This document shows positions 36,109 through 46,156 of a stretch of DNA of 64,000 nt, piece by piece. Origin of the DNA: Ornithodoros turicata (Eukaryota; Arthropoda; Arachnida; Ixodida; Argasidae); the NCBI RefSeq assembly GCF_037126465.1, contig NC_088201.1, positions 85,092,273 to 85,156,272 on the forward strand. The letters are read 5' to 3'. The number at the start of each line of letters is the position of its first letter. The first letter of the stretch is position 1. Made by a program: the position numbers and the translations under genes. Below the pieces are notes generated by a model. It had not been told where the DNA came from. It was given only the letters and a program-made list of their open reading frames with translations, and ran no database searches.

Positions 36109-37198
36109 CGAAAAAAAAATTGCGCGCCCTCTGGGACCAAAATAAGCAAACATTTTATTGCATATCGTGAAAGAGCCATGTCTCAGCTATGGTAGTACGA
36201 AATATTGGAAAATTTCAAGATGTCCTTTTTGGGTAAAAACTGCCGCGAAAATGAGAATTTCCCCCTACCCTTCCGTGTTCCCGGCGTTGTTACTGAATAA
36301 TGGCTGAAGATAAAGCAATGTGTTTCTCGTCAAACGAAAGAGCAAAGAATGATCTTTCTGCTCATGCGAAGAACATCACAGTCGGAGATCCAGCGTCGCG
36401 GCCATGACCTTCCAAACGTGCGGTAAAACGGTTCTCTGCTGCGTTTTCTGGATTTTTTTTCGTATACTTTTCTCTTGACCATATAAATTTAATAGACCAC
36501 GGTGGAACGTGCACCATCCCCTCTCTCAGCAAAAAAAAATTTCGTTCAAATGGGACATCCATCTCGTTCAAGAGATACAAGGTCACAAAGTTGGAAAAAA
36601 TTTAAGCCGCGAAATCACGCCGGTTGCTTCGAAGCGCCGTGGACGGAGAAGAAAACATCGCAGAGACCTGCGGTCAGGCACCTTTTGCATCTCTTCGTGG
36701 GTGGGATAACATATATTTTTTTCGAGAGAAATAAAAAGTGTGAGCGGCGGGCATCATTCGATTATAAATGAAACTACCCAGTCCTTCGTTGTGGATAGGG
36801 TATGAACACACAGCTGAAATTTTTCAGTACTGGAAAATTCCCGAAAATTTCAGCGAGAACACGTATATGCAGTCAACATAGAACTGAAGGAAGACAGTAA
36901 AATTATTTATTTGACATCAGTCAAACAGAGTACAGGCTCCACAGGCTGCAAGTGACCGTTCATGCCACTCAACTCCTGACGCGGAGTTAACAGATGGTTC
37001 ATGGGAGTTACTAAAGACAGAAAAACTAAAATACAAACTGAGAGAGTTCAGAGGGTGTCAATTTGGAGTGGAGTTGGAGCAGGATGTGTAAAAATGATTA
37101 TAACTCCCTTTCGACTGTTTCTTTTCGTTTTTTTTTACAAAGTGTACCAGAGCGGAACTGGTGTTTTTTTGTTTTTTTTTTTCAATAGGGGTCCCCCG

Positions 37199-37226
37199 TA
37201 TATATATATATATATATATATATATA
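37199..37226. repeat. (TA)n microsatellite
   Basis: Fourteen or so TA units, following a T-rich segment. Simple repeat. Confidence 0.9.
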
Positions 37227-37510
37227 CTCGTCTTACTATACACCATAGATGCGATACAGAATATTCAAGTGAATCAATGCAAGGCAAGCGAATGAATTGG
37301 AACAAAACAAAATCATATTTACAATGTAACTTCGCTGTGTGCAGTTGAGCGTCGACAAACCCCGTCTGCTGCTACGTCATCTTCCCTGTACGAAGTAACT
37401 TGGTTATCCAACTGTGTAAAATCCATCGGGAAAGCCGTCACTTGTGTCATTGAATTATTATTTCGCTTACCACATTGAGGCAGATTTGAAATTCAATTCC
37501 ACTCACATTC

Positions 37511-37939
37511 ATGCTCCACGTTCTAAAAGCAGAACCTCACCGGTACCTAAGAATGATCCAGAATGAAATCGTTCTCTTTCCCAATTTGTTGAAAGTGAGA
37601 GACATACGTCTTCTTATGGCAATTGGGATGGGTGTTATTGGTAACATCACACAGGTAAATAACCGTTCGAGAAAGAACTTAAAAGGTTCTTCAAAAGTAG
37701 GAATGGCTAAAGAGATCCTTAGTCATTCTTACGTTCTCGAAGATAGGAAAGGCTCAGAGGAAGATTCGGAACCGATAACTGTATCCTTCGACGTAGACGT
37801 CGCCGTGGATCGTGTAACGCGGCGATGTTCCGTTTTCAGAGTTGTGAACGAAAAACAACGCAAGGCATTGCAAAAACCTTCACCAAAGAAGCGAAGCAGG
37901 ATTCAAGATTACGAGAACAAGTACCCGATGCTGAACTGA
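37511..37939 (+). CDS. Unrecognised 142-codon frame
   Basis: Open frame just upstream of the LINE ORF1 remnant. It has a hydrophobic N-terminal half (IRLLMAIGMGVIGNITQ), a charged middle (EDRKGSEEDSE), a region rich in Val/Asp/Arg, and a basic C-terminus (PSPKKRSRIQDYENKYP) resembling a nuclear localisation signal. No family recognised. It could be an exon of an unknown gene, a non-LTR leader frame, or chance. Confidence 0.3.
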   Translation: MLHVLKAEPHRYLRMIQNEIVLFPNLLKVRDIRLLMAIGMGVIGNITQVNNRSRKNLKGSSKVGMAKEILSHSYVLEDRKGSEEDSEPITVSFDVDVAVDRVTRRCSVFRVVNEKQRKALQKPSPKKRSRIQDYENKYPMLN

Positions 37940-37963
37940 ACATACCATTCGTTTAAGGCCGGT

Positions 37964-38732
37964 ATGATAGCCCTTTCACCAACTGAGCGTGACACCTGGG
38001 TTTGTCCTACATGTTCCGTAAACAATTCAAGGTCTCAATCGTCCAACACGGCAACTGAAACTTCCCTTGCAACTTTCTTACATGAAGTTGTCAAACTCAA
38101 TCAGAAAACGTCCTGTGTCCTAGAAAAGGTTGATTTTGTGGAATCCAAGATTAACTCGTTATCTGTCAAACACGATGAGCTAACGGCCAAAGCCGATAAA
38201 AATACTAAGGCACTAGAAGAGGCAGCCACCCGTTTTTCCCTGCTGGAAAACCGTGACCTGACAACTCAAGCTGAGATAAAGGAATTTAAAATCCAGATTA
38301 ATGATTTGAGGGATATGGTCGTCGCAATGATATGTAAATTCGGGGAATACCTCTTAAGACGAACGACGAAACGTGGTTGCCACCATGCTTCAGGTCCCTC
38401 TTTTAACTCATGCCGATTTTGAAGCGTTTCATAGGCTGCCCTCAAAAGCGATCATCATCCGTTTTAAGACAGGCAGATGCGGGACAATTGGCTTCGGACA
38501 AAAGCAGGCTCAAAAACGCGCACACTTCGTCCCCTGTAAAGTCTGCTTTCCTTCGTGAAAATGTCACCTCAATAAACAAGGAGAATTTGTGGCAAACTCG
38601 TGTGACAGCAAAAGCAAAAACGTTACAATTTTGATGGGTACGGAATGGGCGTATCCTCCTGACGGTACAAAAGCTATCCAAATTAGAAACGCCGACGACC
38701 TCACAGACCTGTAAGAGGTAGCTGCTCCCTCT
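37964..38732 (+). pseudogene. LINE ORF1: PHD tail, coiled coil, RNA-binding C-terminus
   Basis: Starts with LSPTERDTWVCPTC, the end of a PHD finger. A long heptad-rich coiled coil follows (FLHEVVKLNQK…DLRDMVVAM) that would trimerise. After a frameshift comes DFEAFHRLPSKA with IIIRF, then LRENVTSINKENLWQTR and a WVRNG-type block, the pattern of the ORF1 C-terminal nucleic-acid-binding domain. ORF1p coats LINE RNA. Frameshifts at about 38370 and 38560 break it. Confidence 0.7.
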
Positions 38733-38858
38733 TGTTAAGGAAGAAATCTAAAGGATCATCCGCGTGACCTCGCGCCTGCGCGCTTCACTTCCATTTTGTT
38801 TTACACTAAACGTTGTCCATCGTTCACTATACCGACCCATTCTTTATATTCTTGCACA
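38733..38858 (+). repeat. BEL/Pao 5' LTR
   Basis: 126 bp, TG…CA, followed two bases later by the primer-binding site. Its short length fits a compact non-autonomous LTR element. Confidence 0.92.
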
Positions 38859-38860
38859 TT

Positions 38861-38878
38861 TGGTGCCGAAACCCGGGA
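38861..38878 (+). promoter_or_regulatory. Primer-binding site
   Basis: TGGTGCCGAAACCCGGGA directly after the 5' LTR; BEL/Pao elements commonly use this type of tRNA-complementary site to start minus-strand DNA synthesis. Confidence 0.85.
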
Positions 38879-38929
38879 AACCGGAGTTGCGCAAGAGTTA
38901 CTGAGGAAGGTTGTACTGAACTGGACAGC

Positions 38930-39322
38930 ATGACAATGGACGATTTAGAAGAACTGGAGAGGGTACGTGCTACTTGTCGTTCGACAGTTGCGAGCAACAT
39001 TAATGATATAACGACTTTACTGAGCGCAACCCCATTGTATACCTCCCACCTGAGACCGAAGCTTGCGTTTTTGGAATTGAAAGTTGCAAGATTGACTGAA
39101 TTGAATGAAGCTATCCAAGCTCTCGTGCGTCAAGATTTGTTGGAGAGCGAATATGAGTCTTGCGATCCATACCTTGAATACCACATGGCTATCATGGTAC
39201 GAGCCCGAGCGGCGCTAAATTCTTCAGTCAGTCATGAAGACTGTGACATGGTGTATCGGCCACGTGTGATGGAGCTTCCTAAGTCTGGGTCGAAAATGGC
39301 TGGCAGAGGACCGTTCTTCTGA
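38930..39322 (+). CDS. BEL-type gag N-terminus (truncated)
   Basis: About 130 codons from the ATG at 38930, giving MTMDDLEELERVRATCRS, then LTELNEAIQALV and LESEYESCDPYLEYHMAIMVRARAALN. This alpha-helical pattern with a charged ExE…EY block matches the N-terminal gag region of BEL/Pao elements. The zinc knuckles and all pol domains are missing. The frame ends at a TGA; other frames follow. Confidence 0.65.
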   Translation: MTMDDLEELERVRATCRSTVASNINDITTLLSATPLYTSHLRPKLAFLELKVARLTELNEAIQALVRQDLLESEYESCDPYLEYHMAIMVRARAALNSSVSHEDCDMVYRPRVMELPKSGSKMAGRGPFF

Positions 39323-39409
39323 AAGAGTTCTGGAGACTATAGGTCGACTGTTTTAAAGGACTTCGATACTGGGAGCAAGCCTGATCTTGGAGACAAGACG
39401 ATTCACTCG

Positions 39410-39748
39410 GTGCTTAATAGCGTTTCTGCAGTGACCTCCATTCCGAAGGAACAACGTGAGCCTGAGAATAGAGCCCGGTACAGTGCAGAGATCGTAGGCT
39501 CCAACATAGTTGTGACGCGAGCTTACTCTGACGGCAGCAGCCCTGAAGAGTCACGATTAGCTGCGAAGCCTGGAGAGGTTCAAGAGGCAATGAGTAACGC
39601 TGCAGTCGATGACGAGGCGTCATGTTCACTGAAAAATGAAGATACGCTGTCAAAACTTGGAGCTCGCTACGACGAAGTTCAACAGGACTTCAACCTCGAC
39701 AGGACTGATGTCGTTGAAGAAAGTGGGGAAAATGTGAACGACACGTAA
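39410..39748 (+). CDS. Unknown acidic frame inside the BEL element
   Basis: 113-codon frame, rich in Glu, Asp, Ser and Ala (for example SLKNEDTLSKLGARYDEVQQ), without cysteine knuckles or pol motifs. Not recognised. With the frames at 39859-40137 and about 40200-40638 it fills the place where pol would be. It may be a remodelled gag tail, captured sequence or non-coding. Confidence 0.3.
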   Translation: MLNSVSAVTSIPKEQREPENRARYSAEIVGSNIVVTRAYSDGSSPEESRLAAKPGEVQEAMSNAAVDDEASCSLKNEDTLSKLGARYDEVQQDFNLDRTDVVEESGENVNDT

Positions 39749-39858
39749 AGTCAACTCGCCGGAAATCTGTTTGAAGACGAAGGTGATCGGTTGACCACCG
39801 TGAACCTCTCCGATTGGTCTACATTGGACTGAACAAGGCTTGATGGTATTATACACAG

Positions 39859-40137
39859 ATGTTCTCGGTGTGCGAAGACTTCGCCGTCAGCGAGAGAAGT
39901 TCCAGAAGTGTCCAGGCGGACTTTCCCGAGAGTCCAAAGAGTGAAGCAGCCCCCCTTGTGTCTGAAGCGAGCACACAGGAAATTCAAGATGCTGAGAAAC
40001 AGAGACCGGAGGGCGTGAAGCCAGATAGCTCTAGGAACCTCGTCAAAAACGAGCAAAATACTGTTGCGAGCTCTGGAATGCTTTGTTCGCACATCTTATT
40101 TTCAGAAGAGCCGCCAAGATGCGGTTCAGAGATGTAG
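39859..40137 (+). CDS. Second unknown frame inside the BEL element
   Basis: 92-codon frame, hydrophilic and Ser/Glu-rich, similar in composition to the frame before it. No known domain. A further open stretch follows around 40200-40640, with segments such as LEKGDWVDGILNQARISEGE. Confidence 0.25.
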   Translation: MFSVCEDFAVSERSSRSVQADFPESPKSEAAPLVSEASTQEIQDAEKQRPEGVKPDSSRNLVKNEQNTVASSGMLCSHILFSEEPPRCGSEM

Positions 40138-40721
40138 CTGGACAGCCTGATTGCGTCACCCTGTGAGGACGACGGGCACAGGAGTAGTAATGTCCAGTAC
40201 TGCGATACGACTGCATCGACCAAGTTTCTCCTAAACGTCCTGGACGTATTTCCGAAAGGTTGCAGTCCCATCAGAAGCCTTGAGAAGGGCGATTGGGTCG
40301 ACGGGATCCTGAACCAAGCCCGAATTTCAGAAGGAGAAATCATTGCGACAGTACGGTCCCATTCGGAAAACATTCCCCCAGAACAGGATGAACGGACGTC
40401 GGCGAATGGCGAGATGATTCTCAACAATTTCCCCAGAGACACGTCCACTTTAAAGGAGAACTTGTATAGGGTCTTTATGAACTACAGCAGCAATGTGACA
40501 GCGAAACGGTCCGATCCTGACAGCATCCTGGAGAGACACGAAGGATGTTCATCGACAGAGCCTTGTGCGCCGGTTTTCCAACCCGCTGGAGCCTCTCTCA
40601 TCATGTCCGACGGACAAAGCACAAGTAAACGTGCTTAACAAAACGTGTGGTGCGACAGACGTGAAGCTCTATGGTTCCGAATCCTCCGATGGCCTGTCGC
40701 CAGTTTGTTTGTGGCGGGGGG

Positions 40722-40847
40722 TGTTAAGGAAGAAATCTAAAGTATCATCCGCGTGACCTCACATCCGCGCGCTTCACTTCTATTTTGTTTTGCATTAAAC
40801 GTTGTCCATCGTTCACTATACCGACCCCTTCTTTATATTCTTGCACA
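40722..40847 (+). repeat. BEL/Pao 3' LTR
   Basis: 126 bp, nearly identical to the 5' LTR; preceded by a purine-rich GGCGGGGGG tract at 40713-40721. Confidence 0.92.
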
Positions 40848-40959
40848 CCTCTGTTTTGTCACCTCATTCTTTTCTGTTTTTTTTTTTTGTTCTCTTGTTT
40901 TCTTCTATACGGATATGAGTTATGTTACATTCGAGACATCCCGGCATCCGAGACATCGA

Positions 40960-41810
40960 GGCTGGCATTGTGTAATGCCAGCTTATGTGATCCTTCTGCA
41001 ATACATTTAAATATACGAAGCTTCTCGAAGCACTTCGATGATTTGAATCACGTGATCAATTCAGTTCCTTCCACATTGTCGTTTATTGTTCTTTCTGAAA
41101 CTTGGACCAGTCTAAAACATGAACCGTTCCTTCAGATTAATGGCGATTCAGCGGAATTCAGCCAGAGAGATGACTCGTATGGTGGTGTTGCCCTGTATAC
41201 TTTGACTGATACCTCGTACTCACGTAGAGATGAATTTCACCTGAATGTTCTTATGGTTTATTCGCTATTCATTTAGATACCCAACTGTCCGTCCTCGGTC
41301 AATACCTTCCCAGGACGTCCCCTTATCGTTGGAGTGGTATAAAGGTCCCCTAGCAATGAGCTGAGCTCGTTCCTATTTGAATGTAATAATCCACCGCACT
41401 CGATATGGCCCTCCAGGTTTAATACCCTAATTATGGGTGACTTTAATGTTGACCTGCTCAAGCTCGACTCGACATCGATTGCGTACACTGAGACCTTGGC
41501 TGCAACGGGTTTAAACAGCTGATTTCACCAATAACACTCTTGTCTATTGTCTTGTCTAACGCTGGCACTCTGCTTGACCATGTAATCACTAATCTAGCTG
41601 ATAATCGCATGTGCCAAGGTGTTGTAACATGTGATATCACTGATCAGGAATTAATTTTCGTTGGGGCTATTTCCGGTTCTGCTACGCCTAGCACTCAGTC
41701 ATCCCATTATTTTGTTGATTTCACCATAGCAGAGAATCTCTTAGCCCAGGTAACCTGGGACTCTCAGATGGGGACTCAGATGCGGATCTAAAGTTCAATC
41801 ACTTTTTCTC
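40960..41810 (+). pseudogene. LINE endonuclease domain
   Basis: APE-type endonuclease in pieces: IHLNIRSFSKHFDDLNHVI, then IVLSETWTS (the SETW block), GVVYRSPSN, IMGDFNVDLLKLD (the GDFN block, about 41430) and LLDHVITNLADN (the DHV block, about 41577), then TCDITDQELIF. The order and motifs are those of a LINE ORF2 N-terminus that nicks target DNA. At least two frame changes near 41270 and 41520 inactivate it. Confidence 0.85.
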
Positions 41811-42034
41811 TACACTCCGCAGCATAATCGAAAAGACATCTAAGACTACCACCTATAGCCGACGCTCCACACCTAAACAACCCTGGATCGCGAGGGCAAT
41901 CCTCAAGAACGTAAAACATAAAAAACAACTTGCATCGCAAAGTACGTTTGTCACCACAGAATGTTGACCTCCGGGCGCGCTACTCAAGATACAGCGATAT
42001 CCTCAAAAAGCACGATTGGGGCAGCAAAGCGTAG

Positions 42035-42193
42035 CTACCCAAGCAGCACAATGTACTGAAAGTCGAGTGCAATAGGGGTGGACGGTATGTGTCTTATCAA
42101 TGTTCTTTAGTTTCACGAGTCTGTTCAAGGCCTTCCACCGACCCGTCCACCCCTATTGCACTCGACTTTCAGTACATTTTGCTGCTTGGGTAG
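42035..42193. mobile_element. 159-bp MITE in the LINE (CTACCCAAGCAGCAC ends)
   Basis: Left end ctacccaagcagcacaatgt and right end acattttgctgcttgggtag are inverted repeats. Pairing continues through gtactgaaagtcgagtgcaa and aggggtggacgg, about 52 bases per arm. It interrupts LINE pre-RT sequence. A related end (cccaagcagcac) opens the repeat cluster at 60869. Confidence 0.85.
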
Positions 42194-42677
42194 TTTCAGG
42201 ACGCTATCACCTACTCTGCCGGGGACCCGAAACAGTTATGACGCATAATAAACTCTGCTCTATCGAAAAACACTTCGTCTAACGCTCCTGGTCCACGCCT
42301 TATCCTGCACAATAACACTCAAGTTTCGGAACCATCAGAGGTATTTAATGAACACTTTTGCAATCTAGCGAATCGTGTTCCCTTGCCTCCCGATTCTAAC
42401 GACCATCCACTTCTCCCTCAGTTAAATAGCGACTCATTCCTCCTAGTCCCCACAACACCGGATGAAGTACTCGTCATCTTTCATTCTATGAAGTCCATTA
42501 TTCTGATTCCAAGTATGATTCCGAAACCCTGTGGTTATGACGGTATCTCGCCCCTATTGCTGAAGAGCCTCGCGATTTTTTTGGCTGGACCTCTCTCACA
42601 GAGCTCTGTTTAATGAACTTTTTTTTACTGGGCGTATTTGCTCATGAGTTAAAGCAGGCAAATGCGGTGCCGATCTA
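42194..42677 (+). pseudogene. LINE pre-RT and start of RT
   Basis: Contains NEHFCNLANRV, LPQLNSDSFLLVPTTPDEVL and CGYDGISPLLLKS, the region just before and at the start of LINE RT (DGISPxLLK block), then a VPIY segment cut by mariner. Confidence 0.7.
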
Positions 42678-43607
42678 CGAGGGGCGTTCAAGTCAAACCG
42701 GGACTTTTCATTTTTCACAAAAGTAAAATGAACTTAGAGGCGAAAAATTAGTTTTATCTTTCAACGTAATCTCCAGCTGGCACTAATGCACTTGTCCCAG
42801 CGTTTCACGAGGGCTTGGATGCCAGCAGCGTAGAAATCCTTACCGGCGCGTAGCAGCCATGATCGGACCGCGTTCTTGACCTCGTCGTCGCAGCTGAAGT
42901 GGCGGCACCCAAGGAACGCTTTCAGTGGCCCGAAGAGATGGTAATCGCTGGGGGCCAGGTCTGGACTGTAAGGGGGATGTGGCAGCAACTCCCAGTCAAG
43001 TTCCTGTAAGGTGCGTGTCGTGAGATGCGCGGTATGCGGGCGTGCATTGTCCTGTCGGAGGAGGACTCCTTTGGTGATGAGGCCCGGCTTTCCGAAACTG
43101 GAGGTGACCATGAATGATAGTGTTCAACGTTCCCACAGAAATGTCCGTCTGTCGAGCCAGTTCGAGACATATTACCCGTCGGTCCTTGAGGATCAGGCGC
43201 TCCACAAGTTGGATGTTCTCAGGAACTCTTACACTGGGCTCTGAGCCCTCCCGTCCGGGCTCGTCCTGCACTGATGTACGGCGGTCTCGGAACCGTTTGT
43301 ACCACTCAAACGCTTTGCTGCGGCTAAGTGTATCGTGGCCATACAGAGCCTGAAGTCTTCTGTGAATTTCAGATGACTTTACGCCTTCATTCACGAGAAA
43401 CTTCATGACAATTCGCTGTTCGATGTGCGCGCTCACCTCGTTGTCGGCCATCTTGTCCAGCACGTGTCTTCTGTTTTTCACAAACTTTGGACCACCACGT
43501 GGTGAAAGCGGAGGCCTGTCGCGTGTGAAAATGACGAAAAAGAAGTAGCGCGAGCCATTTGTACACTCAGGAGACAGCAAGTCCCGGTTTGACTTCAACA
43601 CCCCTCG
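42678..43607 (-). mobile_element. Internally deleted mariner
   Basis: TIRs CGAGGGGCGTTCAAGTCAAA (42678) and its reverse complement at 43607, with TA on both sides (42676-42677 and 43608-43609). The transposase starts at 43451 on the minus strand. The N-terminal helix-turn-helix region (KSSEIHRRLQALYGHDTLS, FEWYKRFRDRRTSVQD) and the C-terminal DNARPHTA and HPPYSPDLAPSDYHLF blocks remain. The middle, with the first catalytic Asp, is lost and the frame shifts (about 43111). A complete mariner is near 1.3 kb; this one is 930 bp, so it needs transposase from elsewhere. Confidence 0.9.
42761..43451 (-). pseudogene. Mariner transposase, deleted centre
   Basis: The N-terminal part (MADNEVSAHIEQR…VERLILKDRRVICLELARQ…GTLNTIIHGHL) joins, out of frame, to the C-terminal part (FGKPGLITKGVLLRQDNARPH…). 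The second and third acidic catalytic positions (DNARPH and the SPDLAPSD segment) are visible, but the first, in the deleted middle, is not. Confidence 0.85.
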
Positions 43608-44313
43608 TATAAAAAGGTGACAGATCAGATAACTTTCGTCCCATTTCCTTGGTGTCTTCAATCGGCAAGGTGTTGGAGAAGCTATTGCTGGTACACCTAG
43701 AAAATTTATTTGAGTTCAAACGGCTTTTTATTCACTCTTGCGCTCATACACTCCACAGAAAAAATTAGGTCTAATATTGAAGCCAAGTTAGTGACCATGG
43801 GTATTTTCGTCTACCTCACAAAAGCCTTTGATCTTATCGATCACAATCTTCTACTTCAAAAATTACAGCGGTACGGTATTAGAGGTACACCACATCAAGA
43901 GTTAGCCTCGCTGGTAGTAACTCCTAATGCAGAACTTTGTATACTGGTGACCGTCAGGGCTCACTCATTTCTTTTTCTCGTATACGTCAACGATTTACTC
44001 ACCATCTTTCCAGTACCTGTTTCCTGTATGCCGACAATATCAACATATTTGTTGAAGATATCAACGTTCCCTCACTACAACCTTAAAGCTACTCAAGTGC
44101 TACAAAAGCTACATACCTGGGTGCTCAATAGTAGATTACTTGCCAATGTTCAAAAGTTGACTTATGTCGTGTTCCGTCCTTTTCAGAAAATCCTCACCCT
44201 CCCAAATGACGTCCTCTTTCTTGGAAACCAAGCTCTAGCCCGCTCTTGTTGTGTTCGTTTCTTGGGAGTTACTCTGCATGAAAATCTTGATTGGCAGCCA
44301 CACATTGACTCTG
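43608..44313 (+). pseudogene. LINE reverse transcriptase core
   Basis: Continues from YKKGDRSDNFRPISLVSSIGK to GIFVYLTKAFDLIDHNLL (first catalytic Asp region), an LISFSRIRQRF segment in a shifted frame, and LYADNINIFVED, where the catalytic YADD reads YADN (44027-44038). Then ALARSCCVRFLGVTLHENLDWQPHIDS, cut by the Penelope insertion. Dead by frameshifts and the Asp-to-Asn change. Confidence 0.8.
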
Positions 44314-44433
44314 ACGAAAGAAAGAGAGGACTCCGACTTAACGTAACAAATAACAACTTTAAGCAGACGTTTCGCCTGTCATACGACGGGCATCATCAGT
44401 GCAAGATTGACCGGGAGAGCCAACAACCAGTCG

Positions 44434-45604
44434 CTACTTAAGGAGATGACAGTATTGTTCGGGAAGGGGGCCACGGTTTTTGTTACAATGTAAGAGATCA
44501 GCGCGTATGTGCCACGATTCCAGGAGCTTCCTCGGTCCCAATCTTTGCTCGCCTGCCAAGGTCACCGCGTTATCGTAGTCGGGGGCGACAATGTCCTTTG
44601 GCTTGGAGATGAGGCTGCGCAGTTTAACGTGCGGTCGGAAGGTCGTCCAGATTTCCAATGGAAGTAGTGCCCGGCGGATAGATTCTGAAACGCCTTTGAC
44701 GTATGGAATTGTGACCCGGGTCAGGTGGGAGCGGTCCTCATCTTGCGGTTTACGTAGCTGCATACGTTTCCGGGTGTCCTCAATAAACCTGTGTGGGTAG
44801 CCTCGCTTGTCCAGGGAAGCGGTGATCGTCGCATCTTCATATGCCCGTAGCTCGCTGCAAGATGACAATTGCTCTGAACGATGCAATAAAGTTCGCACCA
44901 CACTTCGCTTATGTTCCGTGGGGTGATGTGAGTCAAAACTTAGGAAGTGCCGGTATCGCAGGGCCTTCTGTAGACACACGTATGGATGCTCCCCGTACTG
45001 TCCCTGCATACACATATATCCAAGAAAGGAAGCTTGCCGCCCTGCTCAACTTCATACGTGAAATTGATCGATGATTCAATGGAGTTGAGAACCGAGTGGA
45101 ATTCCTCGACGTGGTCCCTGTCTAGGATGACGAACGTGTCATCTACGTAGCGGTGGTAGAACTGAACTGGGCGGTAGAACCGCTCTATGGCCGTCCCTTC
45201 TATGTGTTCCATGACCAAGTTTGCTAACGTCACTGACACAGGGCTTCTCATAGGGCATCCTTCGATTTGATGATAACACTTGCCGTTGAAGCAGAAATGA
45301 GTTTGATTGAGGCAGAATCTCAGAAGTATATCTACCTTTTAACTGTGAGTGACGTTCGCGATGGCAGGGTGCTGTCCTTCCGTAGTCGGTCCTCCGCCAC
45401 TTGTACCGCGAGATCCTTCGGAACGTTGGTGAACAGTGACACCACATCAAATGACACCATGACATCGTTGTTGCTGGGGGCCTGCGTCCGGACCAGCTCG
45501 ACAAACTCCTTCGAGTTGCGCACCGTCAGGTTGTTGTTACCGGTAACGGCAGTCACAAGTTCTACTAGATACTTGGACAGGTTGTACGTCGGCCGCCTTT
45601 GACG
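44434..45604 (-). pseudogene. Penelope-like RT with GIY-YIG deletion
   Basis: Minus-strand order: YNLSKYLVELVTAVTGNNN and VSFDVVSLFTNVP (45332-45600), a frameshift, then MRSPVSVTLANLVMEHIE, YHRYVDDTFVILDRDH (catalytic YVDD) and GGKLPFLDICVCR (44940-45251). Another shift leads to YRHFLSFDSHHPTEHKRSVV and ITASLDKRGYPHRFIEDTRK (44434-45015). In that frame the sequence passes from ISKPKDIVAP straight to YDNAVTLAGEQRLGPRKL, missing the GIY-YIG core that the plus copy has. Confidence 0.8.
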
Positions 45605-45649
45605 TATGGAATTGTGACCCAGGTCAGGCGGGAGCGGTCCTCATCTTGC

Positions 45650-46156
45650 TGGTCCGGGTCACAATTCCATACGTCAAAGGCGTTTCAGAATCTATCCGCC
45701 GGGCACTACTTCCATTGGAAATCTGGACGACCTTCCGACCCCACGGTTAACTGCGCAGCCTCATCTCCAAGCCAAAGGACATTGTCGCCCCAGAAGACCA
45801 ACCAGTCTGGCGCGGTGTACAAGCTACAATGTCTAGACTGTGACACGTGTTATATTGGCGAGACAGGCCGGAAAAGAAGGACCCGCATAAAAGAACACAA
45901 GAGCGACGTCCGGAACGCCACACATGCCACACGGCTTAAGACCGAACTCAGCGAGCATTCTTGGACCACGGGGCATTGTTTCGACTACGATAACGCGGTG
46001 ACCTTGGCACGCGAGCAAAGATTGGGACCGAGGAAGCTCCTGGAATCGTGGCGCATACGCGCTGATCCCTTACATTGTAACAAAAACCGTGGCCCCCTTT
46101 CCGAACAATATTGTCATCTCCCGCTCAGTCTTGCACTGATGATGCCCGTCGTATGA
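45650..46156 (+). pseudogene. Penelope-like C-terminal copy with GIY-YIG endonuclease
   Basis: Plus-strand frame with YKLQCLDCDTCYIGETGRK (the GIY-YIG block with its CxxC), RTRIKEHKSD (Arg and Glu/His of the domain) and HSWTTGHCFDYDNAVTLA. GIY-YIG nicks DNA to prime Penelope insertion. The copy begins near the VTIPYVKG region, so the RT is missing. The frame before it carries a change in the ISKPKD segment. Confidence 0.8.

Larger units (their letters stand above)
34004..36779. mobile_element. 2.8-kb element with ~1-kb inverted arms
   Basis: The left arm starts GGGTAGTTTCATTTATAATCG at 34004 and its reverse complement ends at 36779. AGTC flanks both sides (34000-34003 and 36780-36783). The arms match over roughly 950-1000 bases (to about 34990, and from about 35765), including a T/A-rich to G-rich stretch that differs in length. 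The central ~770 bases are not repeated. No transposase motif was recognised. A 4-bp target duplication with long TIRs does not settle the superfamily. Confidence 0.85.
38733..40847 (+). mobile_element. Non-autonomous BEL/Pao retrotransposon
   Basis: Two LTRs of 126 bp (38733-38858 and 40722-40847), both starting TGTTAAGG and ending TTGCACA, are flanked by a perfect CCTCT target duplication (38728-38732 and 40848-40852). A primer-binding site TGGTGCCGAAACCCGGGA follows the first LTR at 38861-38878, typical of BEL/Pao. A G-rich polypurine-type tract (GGCGGGGGG) ends just before the second LTR. The interior holds a gag-like N-terminus but no protease, RT or integrase, so it depends on other elements in trans. 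The LTRs differ at only a few positions, suggesting a fairly recent insertion. Confidence 0.92.

Noticed and set aside
34012..36771. Similar ~88-codon frames in both arms of the 2.8-kb element
   Set aside because: They are the same sequence because the arms are inverted copies, and the frames open onto the terminal repeat; not taken as genes.
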